Positions 1 to 8,395 of a stretch of DNA of 64,000 nucleotides are shown here, piece after piece. Numbering within the stretch: position 1 is the stretch's first letter; each line of letters starts with the position of its first letter. Location: contig NZ_BMQF01000015.1 of assembly GCF_014647975.1 (NCBI RefSeq), forward strand, positions 154,641 to 218,640. Reading direction: 5' to 3'. The notes beneath the pieces were generated by a model that worked only from the letters and a program-made list of their open reading frames with translations, was not told where the DNA came from and did not search any database. The translations under genes and the position numbers were made by a program. The stretch comes from Streptomyces fumigatiscleroticus (GTDB lineage Bacteria > Actinomycetota > Actinomycetes > Streptomycetales > Streptomycetaceae).

Positions 1-692
1 ACCGCGTCGGGCTCCTGGCCCCGTCCCGGGTCGGCGCCAACGGGTACCGCTACTACGATTCGCGGGCGGTCGCCCGGCTCCAGCGGATCCTGTTCATGCG
101 CCGGCTCGGCATGGGCCTGCCGGCCATCGCCAAGGTCCTGGCCGACGAGGTGGACACGTACGACGGGCTCCGCGCCCACATCACCGCACTGGAGGAGGAA
201 CGGGACCGCATCGAACAGCAGATCCGGTCCGCGCGTCACACGCTCGACGCCCTGCGGGCCGGAGCGGAACCGCGGATGGACGTCATGCTGGCCGGGTTCA
301 ACGATCACTACAAGGACGAGGTGATCTCGAACTGGGGCGAGCGCGCGTTCCAGGTGAGCAACGACTGGTGGCACGGCAAGACCCTCGACCAGCAACGGGC
401 GTGGAAACAGGAGAGCGAGGACCTCGTCGCCGCATGGGTCGCCGCGGCGAAGGCCGGGATGTCTCCGACCTCGGAACACGCACAGTCACTGGCCGCCCGG
501 CACGTCCGGTGGCTGAGCCGGATCCCGGGCACCCCCACGGCCGAGGGCGACCGGGAGCGCTCGATCGACATGGTGAAAGGCCTGGGAGACATGTACGTCG
601 ACGACCCCCGCTTCGCCGGCATGTACGACGACGCCGCGGGGGCGGTGTTCGTCCGCGATGCACTGCGAGCGTACGCGCGGACCCGGATGTAG
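1..692 (+). CDS. TipAL-like MerR regulator, 5' end outside window
   Basis: The reading frame is open from base 3 to the stop at 690-692, so only the N-terminal part of the HTH is missing. The first residues seen (NGYRYYDSRAVARLQRI) are the second half of a MerR winged-helix domain. Next comes a dimerisation coiled coil around EEERDRIEQQIRSARHTL, and then about 130 residues resembling the TipAS antibiotic-recognition domain (GFNDHYKDEV, NWGERAFQVSNDWW, YVDDPRFAGMYD). Known TipAL proteins bind thiopeptide-like drugs through TipAS and activate their own promoter. Here the ligand is unknown. The gene is probably intact, with its start upstream of the window. Confidence 0.85.
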   Translation, partial: RVGLLAPSRVGANGYRYYDSRAVARLQRILFMRRLGMGLPAIAKVLADEVDTYDGLRAHITALEEERDRIEQQIRSARHTLDALRAGAEPRMDVMLAGFNDHYKDEVISNWGERAFQVSNDWWHGKTLDQQRAWKQESEDLVAAWVAAAKAGMSPTSEHAQSLAARHVRWLSRIPGTPTAEGDRERSIDMVKGLGDMYVDDPRFAGMYDDAAGAVFVRDALRAYARTRM

Positions 693-1159
693 CGCGTGTG
701 GTCCGGGGACGACGGTTGCGAGGGTCGTGCGGAAGGCCCTGGACGCAGCGGTTCCCGCTGACGATCATCGCGCGGGACGAGGAACACGGTGCGGCGTACG
801 GGGCGTTGGCAGCGGCGACGAGAACGGAGTGTGGCGGCGGCGGTGACGGGACGCGGTCCGCTGAAAACCGAGGCGACGCCGGACGCCGGCGGCGTCACCC
901 CCGCCGACACCTCCCCCGCTACCGGTGTGTAGCCGCGCCGGAACCGCTGATCTGTGACGTTGTGCAAGCAGGCGTCGCGGACCGAGCAAGTCCGCTTCAC
1001 GACTGGGTTGTCGGCGGCAGGAGGGCTGTGCGAACCTTCTGCTTCCTCTGTCGGAGCTGTCGGAAAGGGCTGGTCGTGACGCCGCTCGGCATGGTTCTAG
1101 GCGACTTCTTCTCTCGCGCCTCGACGCGGGAGCGGTAGCCCTACCTGCCCAGACACACG
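693..1159. other. Intergenic, no gene recognised
   Basis: About 470 bases with open frames but no protein family, ribosome-binding site or codon pattern that I can defend. It ends at a strong hairpin. Confidence 0.5.
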
Positions 1160-1185
1160 GGCCCGTGCGCAGCACGGGCCGTTTC
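1160..1185 (+). terminator. Hairpin terminator
   Basis: A perfect 9-bp stem, GGCCCGTGC (1160-1168) and GCACGGGCC (1172-1180), with a 3-base loop is followed by GTTTCTC on the plus strand. It separates the TipAL-like gene from the next unit. Confidence 0.6.
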
Positions 1186-1245
1186 TCCCGCTCCTCGTCG
1201 AAGTGCTCTTCGTACCCCCGCACGTTCGATCACGAGGAGTACGTG

Positions 1246-1353
1246 GTGTCCACGATCCACTGGACCGAGACGAACACCCCCGTTCCGCCCGCTGGCATTC
1301 CGAGAGCGCGACACCGCCTCCCCACCGGGTCATCTGCGTGGACGACCGTATGA
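1246..1353 (+). CDS. Small leader ORF, 35 aa, overlapping the methyltransferase
   Basis: A GAGGAG ribosome-binding site at 1234-1239 sits 6 bases before GTG 1246 (GTG 1243 is also in frame). The frame encodes 35 residues beginning VSTIHWTETNTPVPPAG and stops at TGA 1351-1353, which overlaps the ATG (1350) of the methyltransferase in the form ATGA. The downstream ATG has no Shine-Dalgarno sequence of its own, so this ORF probably drives translational coupling. It could be a regulatory leader or a peptide substrate of the enzyme. The sequence is rich in Pro and Thr, has no Cys, and I do not recognise it. That it is translated is inferred from the site and the overlap. Confidence 0.5.
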   Translation: MSTIHWTETNTPVPPAGIPRARHRLPTGSSAWTTV

Positions 1354-2393
1354 AGGCCGACGCGGCCTACCGTCTGGCCTGCGAAGGAACCGCCTTGCTG
1401 TGGCGGGGCGACTTCCATAACGCGCGGCAACTGCTGCGGGCGATGGGCCGCCGCATCGACCGGAGGCCTCCCCGGCAAGGCGACAGCCCGGCAGAGGCCT
1501 TCCACCTGTACCGCCGGGCCCGCAGTCACCGTGCCCGCGTGCTGGGCAGGCTCCTTGTTCTGCTGGAGGACGGCTACTGCCTGAACCTGCGCCGAGGCCC
1601 CGATGTGCGCCGGGCGTGCACCGAGGCGTACGGCCCGCCGTCCGGGCCGATGGCTGTCTCGCTCACCGAGCTGCTGGGCGTCATCGGAGCGCATCAGTGG
1701 CGACTGAAGGGCGTGGAGATACCGGCCCTGAACGCTCGTATCCACCCGCATTACGGCGTGTTCTCCCCGGTCAGGGGCGAATACGTCGACCTGGTCGCAC
1801 AGGCTCCGCTGCCCGTACCGGCCGGCCGTCGCACGGGGCGCCGTACCGCGTTCGACCTCGGCACGGGCACGGGAGTGCTCGCGGTCGTGCTGGCCCGCCG
1901 GGGGCTCGACCACGTCGTGGCCACCGACATCAGCCCGCGCGCCCTGGCCTGCGCACGCGACAACGTCCGCCGGCTGCACCTCACCGGGCACGTCGACGTC
2001 GAGGGTCCCGGTCTGTTCCCCGACGGGCGGGCACACCTCGCCGTCTGCAATCCGCCCTGGATTCCGGCCCGGCCCACCTCCGCCGTGGAACAAGGCGTCT
2101 ACGACCCGGGCAGCAGCATGCTCCGGAGTTTCCTGCACGGACTCACCGACCACCTCGAACCGGAAGGCGAGGGATGGCTCATCCTGTCGGACCTGGCCGA
2201 GCGCCTCGGACTCAGAACGCGCAGCGCACTGCTGGCCGACATCGAAGCAGCGGGCCTGCACGTGGTGGACAGGATCGACACCAGGCCGCGGCATCCACGA
2301 ACCGGAGATACCTCTGACCCCCTCCACGCCGCTCGCGCAACGGAGATCACGTCGCTGTGGCGCCTGGCCAGCCATCTGCGGGAAGTGTCATGA
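1350..2393 (+). CDS. PrmC/HemK-like class I SAM methyltransferase
   Basis: A 347-residue protein. The SAM-binding motif I is FDLGTGTGVLAVVLARRG, motif II is VVATDIS, and the catalytic-type motif is CNPPWIP, close to the NPPY/NPPW of PrmC-type N5-glutamine and other N-methyltransferases. The N-terminal ~150 residues (ADAAYRLACEGTALLWRGDF) are not the usual PrmC helical domain, and this N-part is family-specific. The start at ATG 1350 is chosen because it overlaps the stop of the small upstream ORF; a longer in-frame extension lacks a ribosome-binding site. The substrate is unknown; an N- or C-methyltransferase acting on a small molecule or peptide is possible. Confidence 0.75.
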   Translation: MKADAAYRLACEGTALLWRGDFHNARQLLRAMGRRIDRRPPRQGDSPAEAFHLYRRARSHRARVLGRLLVLLEDGYCLNLRRGPDVRRACTEAYGPPSGPMAVSLTELLGVIGAHQWRLKGVEIPALNARIHPHYGVFSPVRGEYVDLVAQAPLPVPAGRRTGRRTAFDLGTGTGVLAVVLARRGLDHVVATDISPRALACARDNVRRLHLTGHVDVEGPGLFPDGRAHLAVCNPPWIPARPTSAVEQGVYDPGSSMLRSFLHGLTDHLEPEGEGWLILSDLAERLGLRTRSALLADIEAAGLHVVDRIDTRPRHPRTGDTSDPLHAARATEITSLWRLASHLREVS

Positions 2394-2469
2394 ACCGGGC
2401 TCTGTGAATCCAGCCCGACCTGATCACCGCCACCGGCAAGCGCATAGTCGGCAGCGGTTCGGCGAACTC

Positions 2470-2957
2470 ATGAACAGTCAGGCCCCTGATTCCGCTCTTC
2501 AGTCACGGAGCAGGATCGTCCCCTCGCCCGTTCCGGGCTCCCCTCGGCGATACCCCGGCTACGTACCGGTCACCGCCCGGCGGTTCGCCTCCGAGTGGAT
2601 CGGCATCCCCGCCGGTGCCCACCCCGTGGTGCTGACCTTCGACGACTCCACCGGCGGCCGGTTCGTCCTCGACGCCACTGGCAGGCCGGCCCCCGGGTCG
2701 GCGGTGGGAATCCTGCTGGACATCGCGAAGACACACCCCTCCTTCCGTCCGGTGGCCACCTTCTTCGTCAACGGGGACCCCTTCCGGTTCCCTGCCCCAC
2801 ACGCCGCAGCTGCACCTCCACCGCGTGGCTGGACGAACTGCGCGACAAAACGGTCGGGCGGTACACCTCCGACGGTGACCCCGAGAAGACCTCCTTCCCC
2901 GAGGGGCGGGCGGTCGAGGTGTCCCCCTCCCACCGGAAGGCGGCCCGGTCGTACTGA
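2470..2957 (+). pseudogene. Polysaccharide-deacetylase-like remnant
   Basis: From ATG 2470 the frame encodes YPGYVPVTARRFASEWIGIP and VVLTFDDSTGG, then GILLDIAKTHPSFRPVATFFVNGDPF. This is the start of a NodB-type polysaccharide deacetylase domain (TFDD is the metal-binding motif). Shortly after FFVNGDPF the frame breaks. A different frame carries WLDELRDKTVGRY and YTSDGDPEKTSFPEG to a stop at 2957, which could be the far C-terminus of the same protein. The middle of the catalytic domain is missing, so an internal deletion plus frameshift is inferred. Confidence 0.6.
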
Positions 2958-3031
2958 CGGGGCCGGAGCCCGCCTTGCCCTCCCGGGGTCCGGTGGCCCG
3001 GCTCCACCCGCGTACCGGAAGCGCACAAGCA

Positions 3032-3080
3032 CAGGGGCCCTGGGCGACCGGGCTGACGCGCCGGACGTACAGGGCCCCTG
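3032..3080 (-). terminator. Inverted repeat downstream of the GH31 gene
   Basis: Perfect 11-bp arms CAGGGGCCCTG (3032-3042) and CAGGGCCCCTG (3070-3080) are separated by 27 bases. The repeat starts 18 bases past the GH31 stop codon, a typical place for a Streptomyces hairpin terminator lacking a T-run. Confidence 0.5.
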
Positions 3081-3097
3081 CGGCACTGCTCGATTCG

Positions 3098-6000
3098 CTA
3101 CCGGTAGGCGACGGTCGTCCCGCTGCGGATGCCGCGCGTGGGCAGGGAGACCTTCAGGACGTGTGTGTCGGCGTCCCACTGCCAGGCCGACCTCGGCATC
3201 CGTGCGTCCCCCGCGGTCACCCGGCTCGGCGGCTGCTCCACGCCGGTGAAGGACACGGTCCACGTGCGCCGGCTCGCCTGCCCCTTGAAGGACCCCTTGG
3301 TGGCGCCGATCCTCAGCACGTGGGAGTCCTCGCGCTCGGAGTAGTCGAGCCGGGTGGTCGCCGCCCGTTCCGAGACACGGCTGGTGCCGTCGTCCTCGTA
3401 GAGGGAGAAGGAGCCGGAGGCCCCCGTGGCGACCTGGACGCCGACCTCGGACAGCGGGCTCTGCGCGTCGTCGGCCACGTCGCCGGACCGGGTGGCGACG
3501 ATCCCGCCCGCGCGGACGAAGACCGGCATGGTGTCCAGTGTCGTCGTGACGTCGTGCGTGGCGCCTCCGGCGGGCGCGGTGTAGGTGCGCCCGGTGAAGT
3601 AGTCCGTCCACGTCCCCGGGGGGAACCACACCGACGTGGTGGTCTCGGTGCCGGGTTCGGCGACCGGTGCGACCAGCAGGTCGGGCCCGTAGAAGTACTC
3701 GCTGTCCGCCTCGGTGTAGGCCTTCGCCTCCTCCGGGTACTGCAGGTACAGCGGCCGTGTGATCGGCACCCCGGTGGTGTTCGCCTCGCGGGCCAGGGTG
3801 TAGGTGTACGGCACCAGCTCCTCGCGCAGCCGCAGGAACTTCTCGGCGGACCTCTCCGCCTCGGGGCCGTACTGCCACGGAAGGCGGTCGCTGTGGTTGC
3901 TGTGCAGGCGGTCGACGGGCTGGAAGGTGCCCAGCTGCACCCACCGGGCGTACAGGTCGTCGGGCAGCTTGGTGGTGCGGTGCGTCGTGCCGTCCGCCGA
4001 GACGTAGGTCTCCGCGCCGGGGATGCCGAACCCGTCGTTGTGGCCGCCGATGTCGTGGCTGACGGCCGCGAGACCGGTCGACGCGGACTCGCCCGGTGTG
4101 TAACCGATCTGGGCGCGCAGGGTTCCCCAGCTCGACGTCGTGTCGCCGGAGAAGTGGATCGTGGTCCGCTTGTCGGCCCACGGCCCGGTGGGCACGCCCA
4201 CTCCGCCGCTGTAGCCGCCGGCCTGCAGGGACCCGTAGGCGCGGGAGAAGGCGAAGCCCCGGTCACTGGTCTCGGAGGTGAGGTCGGCGTACTGCTGGTT
4301 GATCCACGCGTCCGGGGTCACGCCGGCCCGCGAGGAGCGGGAGGCGTCGCAGCACCAGTCCAGCCACCAGAAGTCGTTGCCGGCCTCGTCCAGCGGCCGG
4401 TGCAGGTCGAGGTAGGCCTTGAGCTGGTCGGGGTCACCGAAGTCGAAGGTGTAGCAGTCCGCGCCGGCCGCCGAGGCGCATCCGCCCTTGCGCAGCTTGC
4501 CCTTGGCGGTGGCCTGCGCCTTCGCGAACTGCGGGTCGGAGCCGAGGATGCTCGGGTGCACGTTCAGGGTGGTGTGCAGCCCCTGGCCGGCGGCCCAGTC
4601 GAGGAAGCCCTCGGGGTCGGGGAACTTCTCGGTGTCGAAGTTCCAGCCGCTCCAGGTGTTGGGCGCTTTGTAGTCGGTGTCCATGACGAGTACGTCCAGC
4701 GGCACCTTCGCGTCGCGGAACGCCGTCACGACCTTCTTGTAGTCCTCGGCCGTGCGGTCGATGTACTCCGAGTACCACACGCCGTAGGCCCAGCGGGGCA
4801 GCAGCTGCGGCGGCCCGGTCAGCGTGGCCAGGTCGGAAAGGCCCTGCCGGTAGTCGTGGCCGTAGCCGAAGACGTAGCCGTCCCGGTAGGGGCGCCCCTG
4901 GTGGCCGGGGCGCGCGGAGACGTCTTCGGTGCGGGTGTCGTAGACCGCGGAGGGCGTGTCGTCGAGCAGGTACCAGCCGTCCCGGTACAGCAGTCCGGGC
5001 GTGGTCCAGGGGGTGGGGTCCTTGTCGCCGTCGAGCCCGTCGAGGCTGCGCCGGTAGCCGCCCAGGGCGAGGTGCGACGCGGGCGCCGCCTGCCCCCGGG
5101 GGGTCAGTGCGAGGCTGTCCACGTTGACGTGGCAGCTGGTGGCCTCCGGACACGACAGTGTGATCTCGTCGGTGCCCGCCTTCAGCTCGACGGGGACGGA
5201 CACCGTCGACCAGGTGTCCCAGTCGTCCGTGGGCGGCAGGGACACGGTGCTCCTCGTGCCGCCCTCGGTGGTGACCGTCATCTCGCGCGCCTGGTGCAGG
5301 CCGTCGCCGCCCGAGCCGTTGGCGTAGCGCAGGTGCAGCGTGTAGGTATCGCTGTCGGGGACACCCGCGACCCTGTCCGTGATGCGCGACCCCTGGTTGA
5401 GCTCGGCGGTGAAGCCGTGGCCGGCGTGCCCGTCGTGGTCGGTGGCGACGACCGCGGAGCCCGACAGGAGCGCGTCCTCGGCCTCGCAGCTGGTACCGAA
5501 CCGGCAGCCCGCGACGGCGCTCGCCTCCCGGGAGGGGTAGTCGGCCCCCGGCGTGAGGAGGGCGGTGCTGTCGACGTTGACGCTTCCGGAGTCGGAGGCG
5601 GCGCGGTGCAGCTTCACCGTGTGGGAGCCCGCGCCGAGGGGCAGCGACAGGCGGGCCACACCCCAGGTGTCCCAGTCGTCCGTCTCGGGCAGGGTGAACT
5701 TCCTGTCGGCGCCGCCGTCCACACTGAGGCTGAGGGTCCGGGCCTCGTGGCGGCCGTCGCCGCCGACCGCGCCTGCGTAGCGCACGGCGAACTCGTACGT
5801 GCCCTTCGCAGGCGCCCGCACGTCCGTGGTGAAGGAGTTGTTGTCGACCTCGAAACCGGCCAGGAACCCCTTGCCGGTGAACGCGCGGTGGTCCGTGGCC
5901 AGGGCGGGACCGTCGTACAGCTGGTCCTCGGCCTCGCACAGGTCCCCGGCGGCGCAGACGGGGCGGCGCCAGGGCGCCGCAAGCACCGGCTCCTCGCCCG

Positions 6001-6394
6001 CGTGCAGGGCGAGGGTCAGGTTGTCCGCGGTGAAGGGCCCGGAGCCGACCCGGTAACGCAGGGTCATCTTGCTGGTGGTGATGGTCAGGACGCCGTCGCG
6101 GACGGTCGAACTGTAGCGGGGCGGCGTGAAGGAGTTCCGGCCGACCGCGTTGAACGTGGCCCGGTCCTCGAACCGGCCGTCACCGGCGTACTCCGTGCGG
6201 ATCAAGGTCGGGGACAGCACCTCGAACCGCGCGTTCTGCACCTTCACCGTGGAGGTGCGGGCCGCCGGACTCGCGGTGTCCGCGGTCGCGACACCGGGGT
6301 GGGTCAGGCAGAGGGCCACCGACGCGCCGGCCAGGACATGACCGATGACCGGCGCGCGCAGTCTGCGGAAGGATCTGGAGAACGAAGGCCGCAC
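3098..6394 (-). CDS. Secreted GH31 alpha-glycosidase with two inserted CBM6/35-like modules
   Basis: A protein of about 1,098 residues. GTG 6394 is preceded by GAGGGAG and starts a Sec signal peptide (RSFRRLRAPVIGHVLAG, cleavage near ATADTAS). The N-terminal GH31 beta-domain (about 47-145) is interrupted by two similar modules (about 150-300 and 305-440). Each begins with a CxxxxxCEAED segment and ends with NVDSxAL, typical of CBM6/CBM35 beta-sandwiches. The domain resumes at LGGYRRSLDG, and the TIM barrel follows with VLVMDTDY, the nucleophile region DFWWLDWCCD and the acid/base region HFSGDTTSSW. C-terminal beta domains follow. It is probably an extracellular alpha-glucosidase or alpha-xylosidase type enzyme; the exact sugar is not determinable. 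It is transcribed alone, and LacI-type sites lie upstream. Confidence 0.88.
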   Translation of the reverse strand: MRPSFSRSFRRLRAPVIGHVLAGASVALCLTHPGVATADTASPAARTSTVKVQNARFEVLSPTLIRTEYAGDGRFEDRATFNAVGRNSFTPPRYSSTVRDGVLTITTSKMTLRYRVGSGPFTADNLTLALHAGEEPVLAAPWRRPVCAAGDLCEAEDQLYDGPALATDHRAFTGKGFLAGFEVDNNSFTTDVRAPAKGTYEFAVRYAGAVGGDGRHEARTLSLSVDGGADRKFTLPETDDWDTWGVARLSLPLGAGSHTVKLHRAASDSGSVNVDSTALLTPGADYPSREASAVAGCRFGTSCEAEDALLSGSAVVATDHDGHAGHGFTAELNQGSRITDRVAGVPDSDTYTLHLRYANGSGGDGLHQAREMTVTTEGGTRSTVSLPPTDDWDTWSTVSVPVELKAGTDEITLSCPEATSCHVNVDSLALTPRGQAAPASHLALGGYRRSLDGLDGDKDPTPWTTPGLLYRDGWYLLDDTPSAVYDTRTEDVSARPGHQGRPYRDGYVFGYGHDYRQGLSDLATLTGPPQLLPRWAYGVWYSEYIDRTAEDYKKVVTAFRDAKVPLDVLVMDTDYKAPNTWSGWNFDTEKFPDPEGFLDWAAGQGLHTTLNVHPSILGSDPQFAKAQATAKGKLRKGGCASAAGADCYTFDFGDPDQLKAYLDLHRPLDEAGNDFWWLDWCCDASRSSRAGVTPDAWINQQYADLTSETSDRGFAFSRAYGSLQAGGYSGGVGVPTGPWADKRTTIHFSGDTTSSWGTLRAQIGYTPGESASTGLAAVSHDIGGHNDGFGIPGAETYVSADGTTHRTTKLPDDLYARWVQLGTFQPVDRLHSNHSDRLPWQYGPEAERSAEKFLRLREELVPYTYTLAREANTTGVPITRPLYLQYPEEAKAYTEADSEYFYGPDLLVAPVAEPGTETTTSVWFPPGTWTDYFTGRTYTAPAGGATHDVTTTLDTMPVFVRAGGIVATRSGDVADDAQSPLSEVGVQVATGASGSFSLYEDDGTSRVSERAATTRLDYSEREDSHVLRIGATKGSFKGQASRRTWTVSFTGVEQPPSRVTAGDARMPRSAWQWDADTHVLKVSLPTRGIRSGTTVAYR

Positions 6395-6477
6395 GGCACG
6401 CTCCCTCTCACGATCGGGCACTCCGGCGAGTGCGGCGGACAGATGGCGACAAGTGCACGTGCGGACCAGCTCGCGCG

Positions 6478-6493
6478 TACAACGTTGCGTCCA
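6478..6493. promoter_or_regulatory. LacI-family-like operator
   Basis: GTACAACGTTGCGTCC contains the CAACGTTG core (6480-6487), a palindrome centred on CG as in many LacI-family operators. It lies about 85 bases upstream of the GH31 start. Which regulator binds is inferred; a LacI gene lies at 59.7 kb in this window. Confidence 0.35.
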
Positions 6494-6544
6494 CGGCCTC
6501 ACGCATGAGATCACGCCCGGCCCCACGCGTCCACGCGTTCGGCA

Positions 6545-6560
6545 GATATCGTTGTCAAAA
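6545..6560 (-). promoter_or_regulatory. TTGACA element with overlapping half operator
   Basis: On the minus strand this reads TTTTGACAACGATATC. It combines a consensus -35 (TTGACA) with TGACAAC-GATATCT, an imperfect CG-centred palindrome like LacI operators. It is about 150 bases upstream of the GH31 start. Confidence 0.35.
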
Positions 6561-6938
6561 CTCTCTGGGCGGCCTGCCGGTCCGACAGACCGAGCAGGAA
6601 CCGGCACACAGACGGCGGCCAGTTGAGCAGGCGAGAGACCCCGCCGCCCCATCCCGGGGTTCACCCTCGATGTCCTCGAGGGCGAGGAACCCGAGCTGAA
6701 CGTCATGGGCCTGCCCGGCGACGGACACGACCGCTCCGCACGGACCGGCCAGGACCACTGACGCGAAGCGCCGTCGGAACTCACGAAGACTTATCGCCCC
6801 AGAGATCGCCAACCGCCGCTCGAACCGGTCGACGAACGCTGTCACTGAAAGTGAACGAAGCCACTCCCCGACCCCACGAACCCCCGTGCCACAGGCACCC
6901 TGAACCGCCCCGGTTTTGACCCGGTTTTGATCAAGACT

Positions 6939-7010
6939 CTAGGTTGTGACGGTGACCTGGGGTTTCGTGGTTGCTCGGTAGTAGTCGGTCTCGTATTCGA
7001 CGGGGCCGAC
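6939..7010 (-). pseudogene. IS3-family transposase C-terminal scrap
   Basis: On the minus strand the last 23 codons read GPVEYETDYYRATTKPQVTV up to TAG (6939-6941). This resembles the extreme C-terminus of the IS3 OrfB transposase (PVEYE motif after the integrase core). The rest of the element is absent. Confidence 0.5.
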
Positions 7011-7099
7011 GGAGTCGCACATCGCCGAAGAAGCCACCGGCTGCAGGCCGAAGCAGCAAAGCTCTCAAATGATCGAGCCCCTATCGAACCCGGGGCGAT

Positions 7100-7225
7100 T
7101 CACCATGCCCTGGTTGCCCTGGTCTGGGGAGCCAGCTCGGTTTTCCTGGCTTGCCGGGCGAATCGGTACTGGTCGGCTTGGCGGATGAGTTCCTGGGAGC
7201 GGATCCGGTGCAGGTCGAAGTGCGT
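7100..7225 (-). pseudogene. Short conserved Streptomyces hypothetical, start codon lost
   Basis: The frame reads HFDLHRIRSQELIRQADQYR then FARQARKTEL and stops at TGA 7100-7102. It resembles small Streptomyces proteins of the MEFDxHRxRSAELIRxAD type. Where ATG would be expected there is ACG (7225-7223), placed after an AGGAG. Either a mutated start or an unusual one; it directly follows the MerR-PP2C gene. Confidence 0.35.
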
Positions 7226-7236
7226 GCCGCTCGCTC

Positions 7237-8316
7237 CTACCGCTGGAGCTCCATGACGTCGGCGACTACACAGCTGACGTTGTCGGGGCCGCCGGAGTCG
7301 TTGGCGAGGGTGATGAGTTCGCGGACGGCCTGCTCGGGCTCACTGGTCTCGGAGAGCACTCGGTGGATGTCCTGGGCCCGCACGACGGTCGACAGGCCGT
7401 CGGAGCAGAGCAGGTAGCGGTCTCCCCGCCGGGCGTCGTGCAGGCGCATGTCGGGGGTGGTGTCGGCGCCTGGGCCCAGGGCCCTGGCCAACAGCGACCG
7501 TTGGGGGTGGGAGGCGGCTTCTTCCGGGCTGAGGCGTCCTTCGTCGACCATTGACTGGACCATGGTGTGGTCGTGGGTGATCTGGAACAGCTCTCCGCGC
7601 CGCAGGAGGTAGGCGCGGGGGTCGCCGATGTGGACGAGGGCCAGCTGCGATCCGGTCCAGAGCATCGCGGTAAGTGTCGTGCCGGTGTTGTCGGACGCGG
7701 AGTGCGTCCTGGCGACGTCGTGCACGGCCTGCTTGGCCTGTTCGATGACGTCGTCGAGGGCGTTGAGGAGGTTGCCGGCCGGGAGGTCGTCGGTTTCCAG
7801 GTGCTTGAGCGCGTCGATGGCGGCCGCGCTGGCAGGGGCTCCTTGACTTCCGCATCCGTCGGCGACAGCGAGCAGCCGGGATCCGGCGTAAGCGGTGTCC
7901 TGGTTGCTCTCGCGGACGAGACCCGTGTCGGAAAGGGCGGCGTAGCGGATTTCCAGGGGTTCGGCGGTCGGGGACATGGCGGGATCCTTCCGGGACAGGT
8001 GGTCGATGAGGAAGGCGGCCAGGTCCCGTCGTGCGGCGGTGTCGGCCTCGACCTGGGCCCAGAACGCGCGGACCTCTTGGCCCGCCACACCCGCATCCAG
8101 CGCACAGACGTGCTGGATGCGGGCCAGCGGCATGCCCAAGCGCCGGAGCCAGGCGACCAGGCGGGCTTGGTCCAACTGGTCCGGTGCGTAAAGGCGGTAG
8201 CCGGTCACCGGGTCGACGCGTGCTGGGGTCAGCAGGCCGAGCTCGTCGTAAAGACGCAGCGCCTTCGGTGACAGCCGGGACGCCTTCGCGAACGCCCCGA
8301 TGGTCAGCAACCCCAT
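7237..8316 (-). CDS. MerR-PP2C fusion: DNA-binding Ser/Thr phosphatase
   Basis: A 359-residue protein. Residues 1-110 are a MerR HTH and dimerisation helix (TIGAFAKASRLSPKALRLYDELGLL, then GYRLYAPDQLDQARLVAWLR). Residues ~125-357 are a PP2C/SpoIIE-type phosphatase with SDTGLVRESNQD, ADGCGSQG (in place of the usual DGMGGH), GTTLTA, HIGDPRAYLLR, CSDGLS and GGPDNVSCVV, so the metal-binding aspartates are present. The fusion suggests that a small-molecule or stress signal sensed by the MerR half controls phosphatase activity or that the phosphatase acts on a co-bound kinase target; this is inference. The start at 8316 agrees with the MerR N-terminus. Confidence 0.88.
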   Translation of the reverse strand: MGLLTIGAFAKASRLSPKALRLYDELGLLTPARVDPVTGYRLYAPDQLDQARLVAWLRRLGMPLARIQHVCALDAGVAGQEVRAFWAQVEADTAARRDLAAFLIDHLSRKDPAMSPTAEPLEIRYAALSDTGLVRESNQDTAYAGSRLLAVADGCGSQGAPASAAAIDALKHLETDDLPAGNLLNALDDVIEQAKQAVHDVARTHSASDNTGTTLTAMLWTGSQLALVHIGDPRAYLLRRGELFQITHDHTMVQSMVDEGRLSPEEAASHPQRSLLARALGPGADTTPDMRLHDARRGDRYLLCSDGLSTVVRAQDIHRVLSETSEPEQAVRELITLANDSGGPDNVSCVVADVMELQR

Positions 8317-8395
8317 GCTCGCTCCTCCTCATGCCGAGCGCATCACCCGGCCCCACTGATGCTGGGGTCTTCCCCAAGGTGAAGGTCAACCAAGG

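Larger units (their letters stand above)
6395..6938. other. Upstream region of the GH31 gene, no gene recognised
   Basis: About 540 bases. The half nearest the GH31 gene holds two LacI-like sites and a TTGACA element on the minus strand. The rest shows no supportable gene. Confidence 0.4.

Noticed and set aside
2975..6508. A 1,177-codon open frame opposite the GH31 gene
   Set aside because: It is the antisense shadow of a high-GC gene; no family or ribosome-binding site.
6555..6845. A 96-codon minus frame with SLREFRRRF resembling Phd-type antitoxins
   Set aside because: The match is a few residues long, no toxin is adjacent and no ribosome-binding site is seen.
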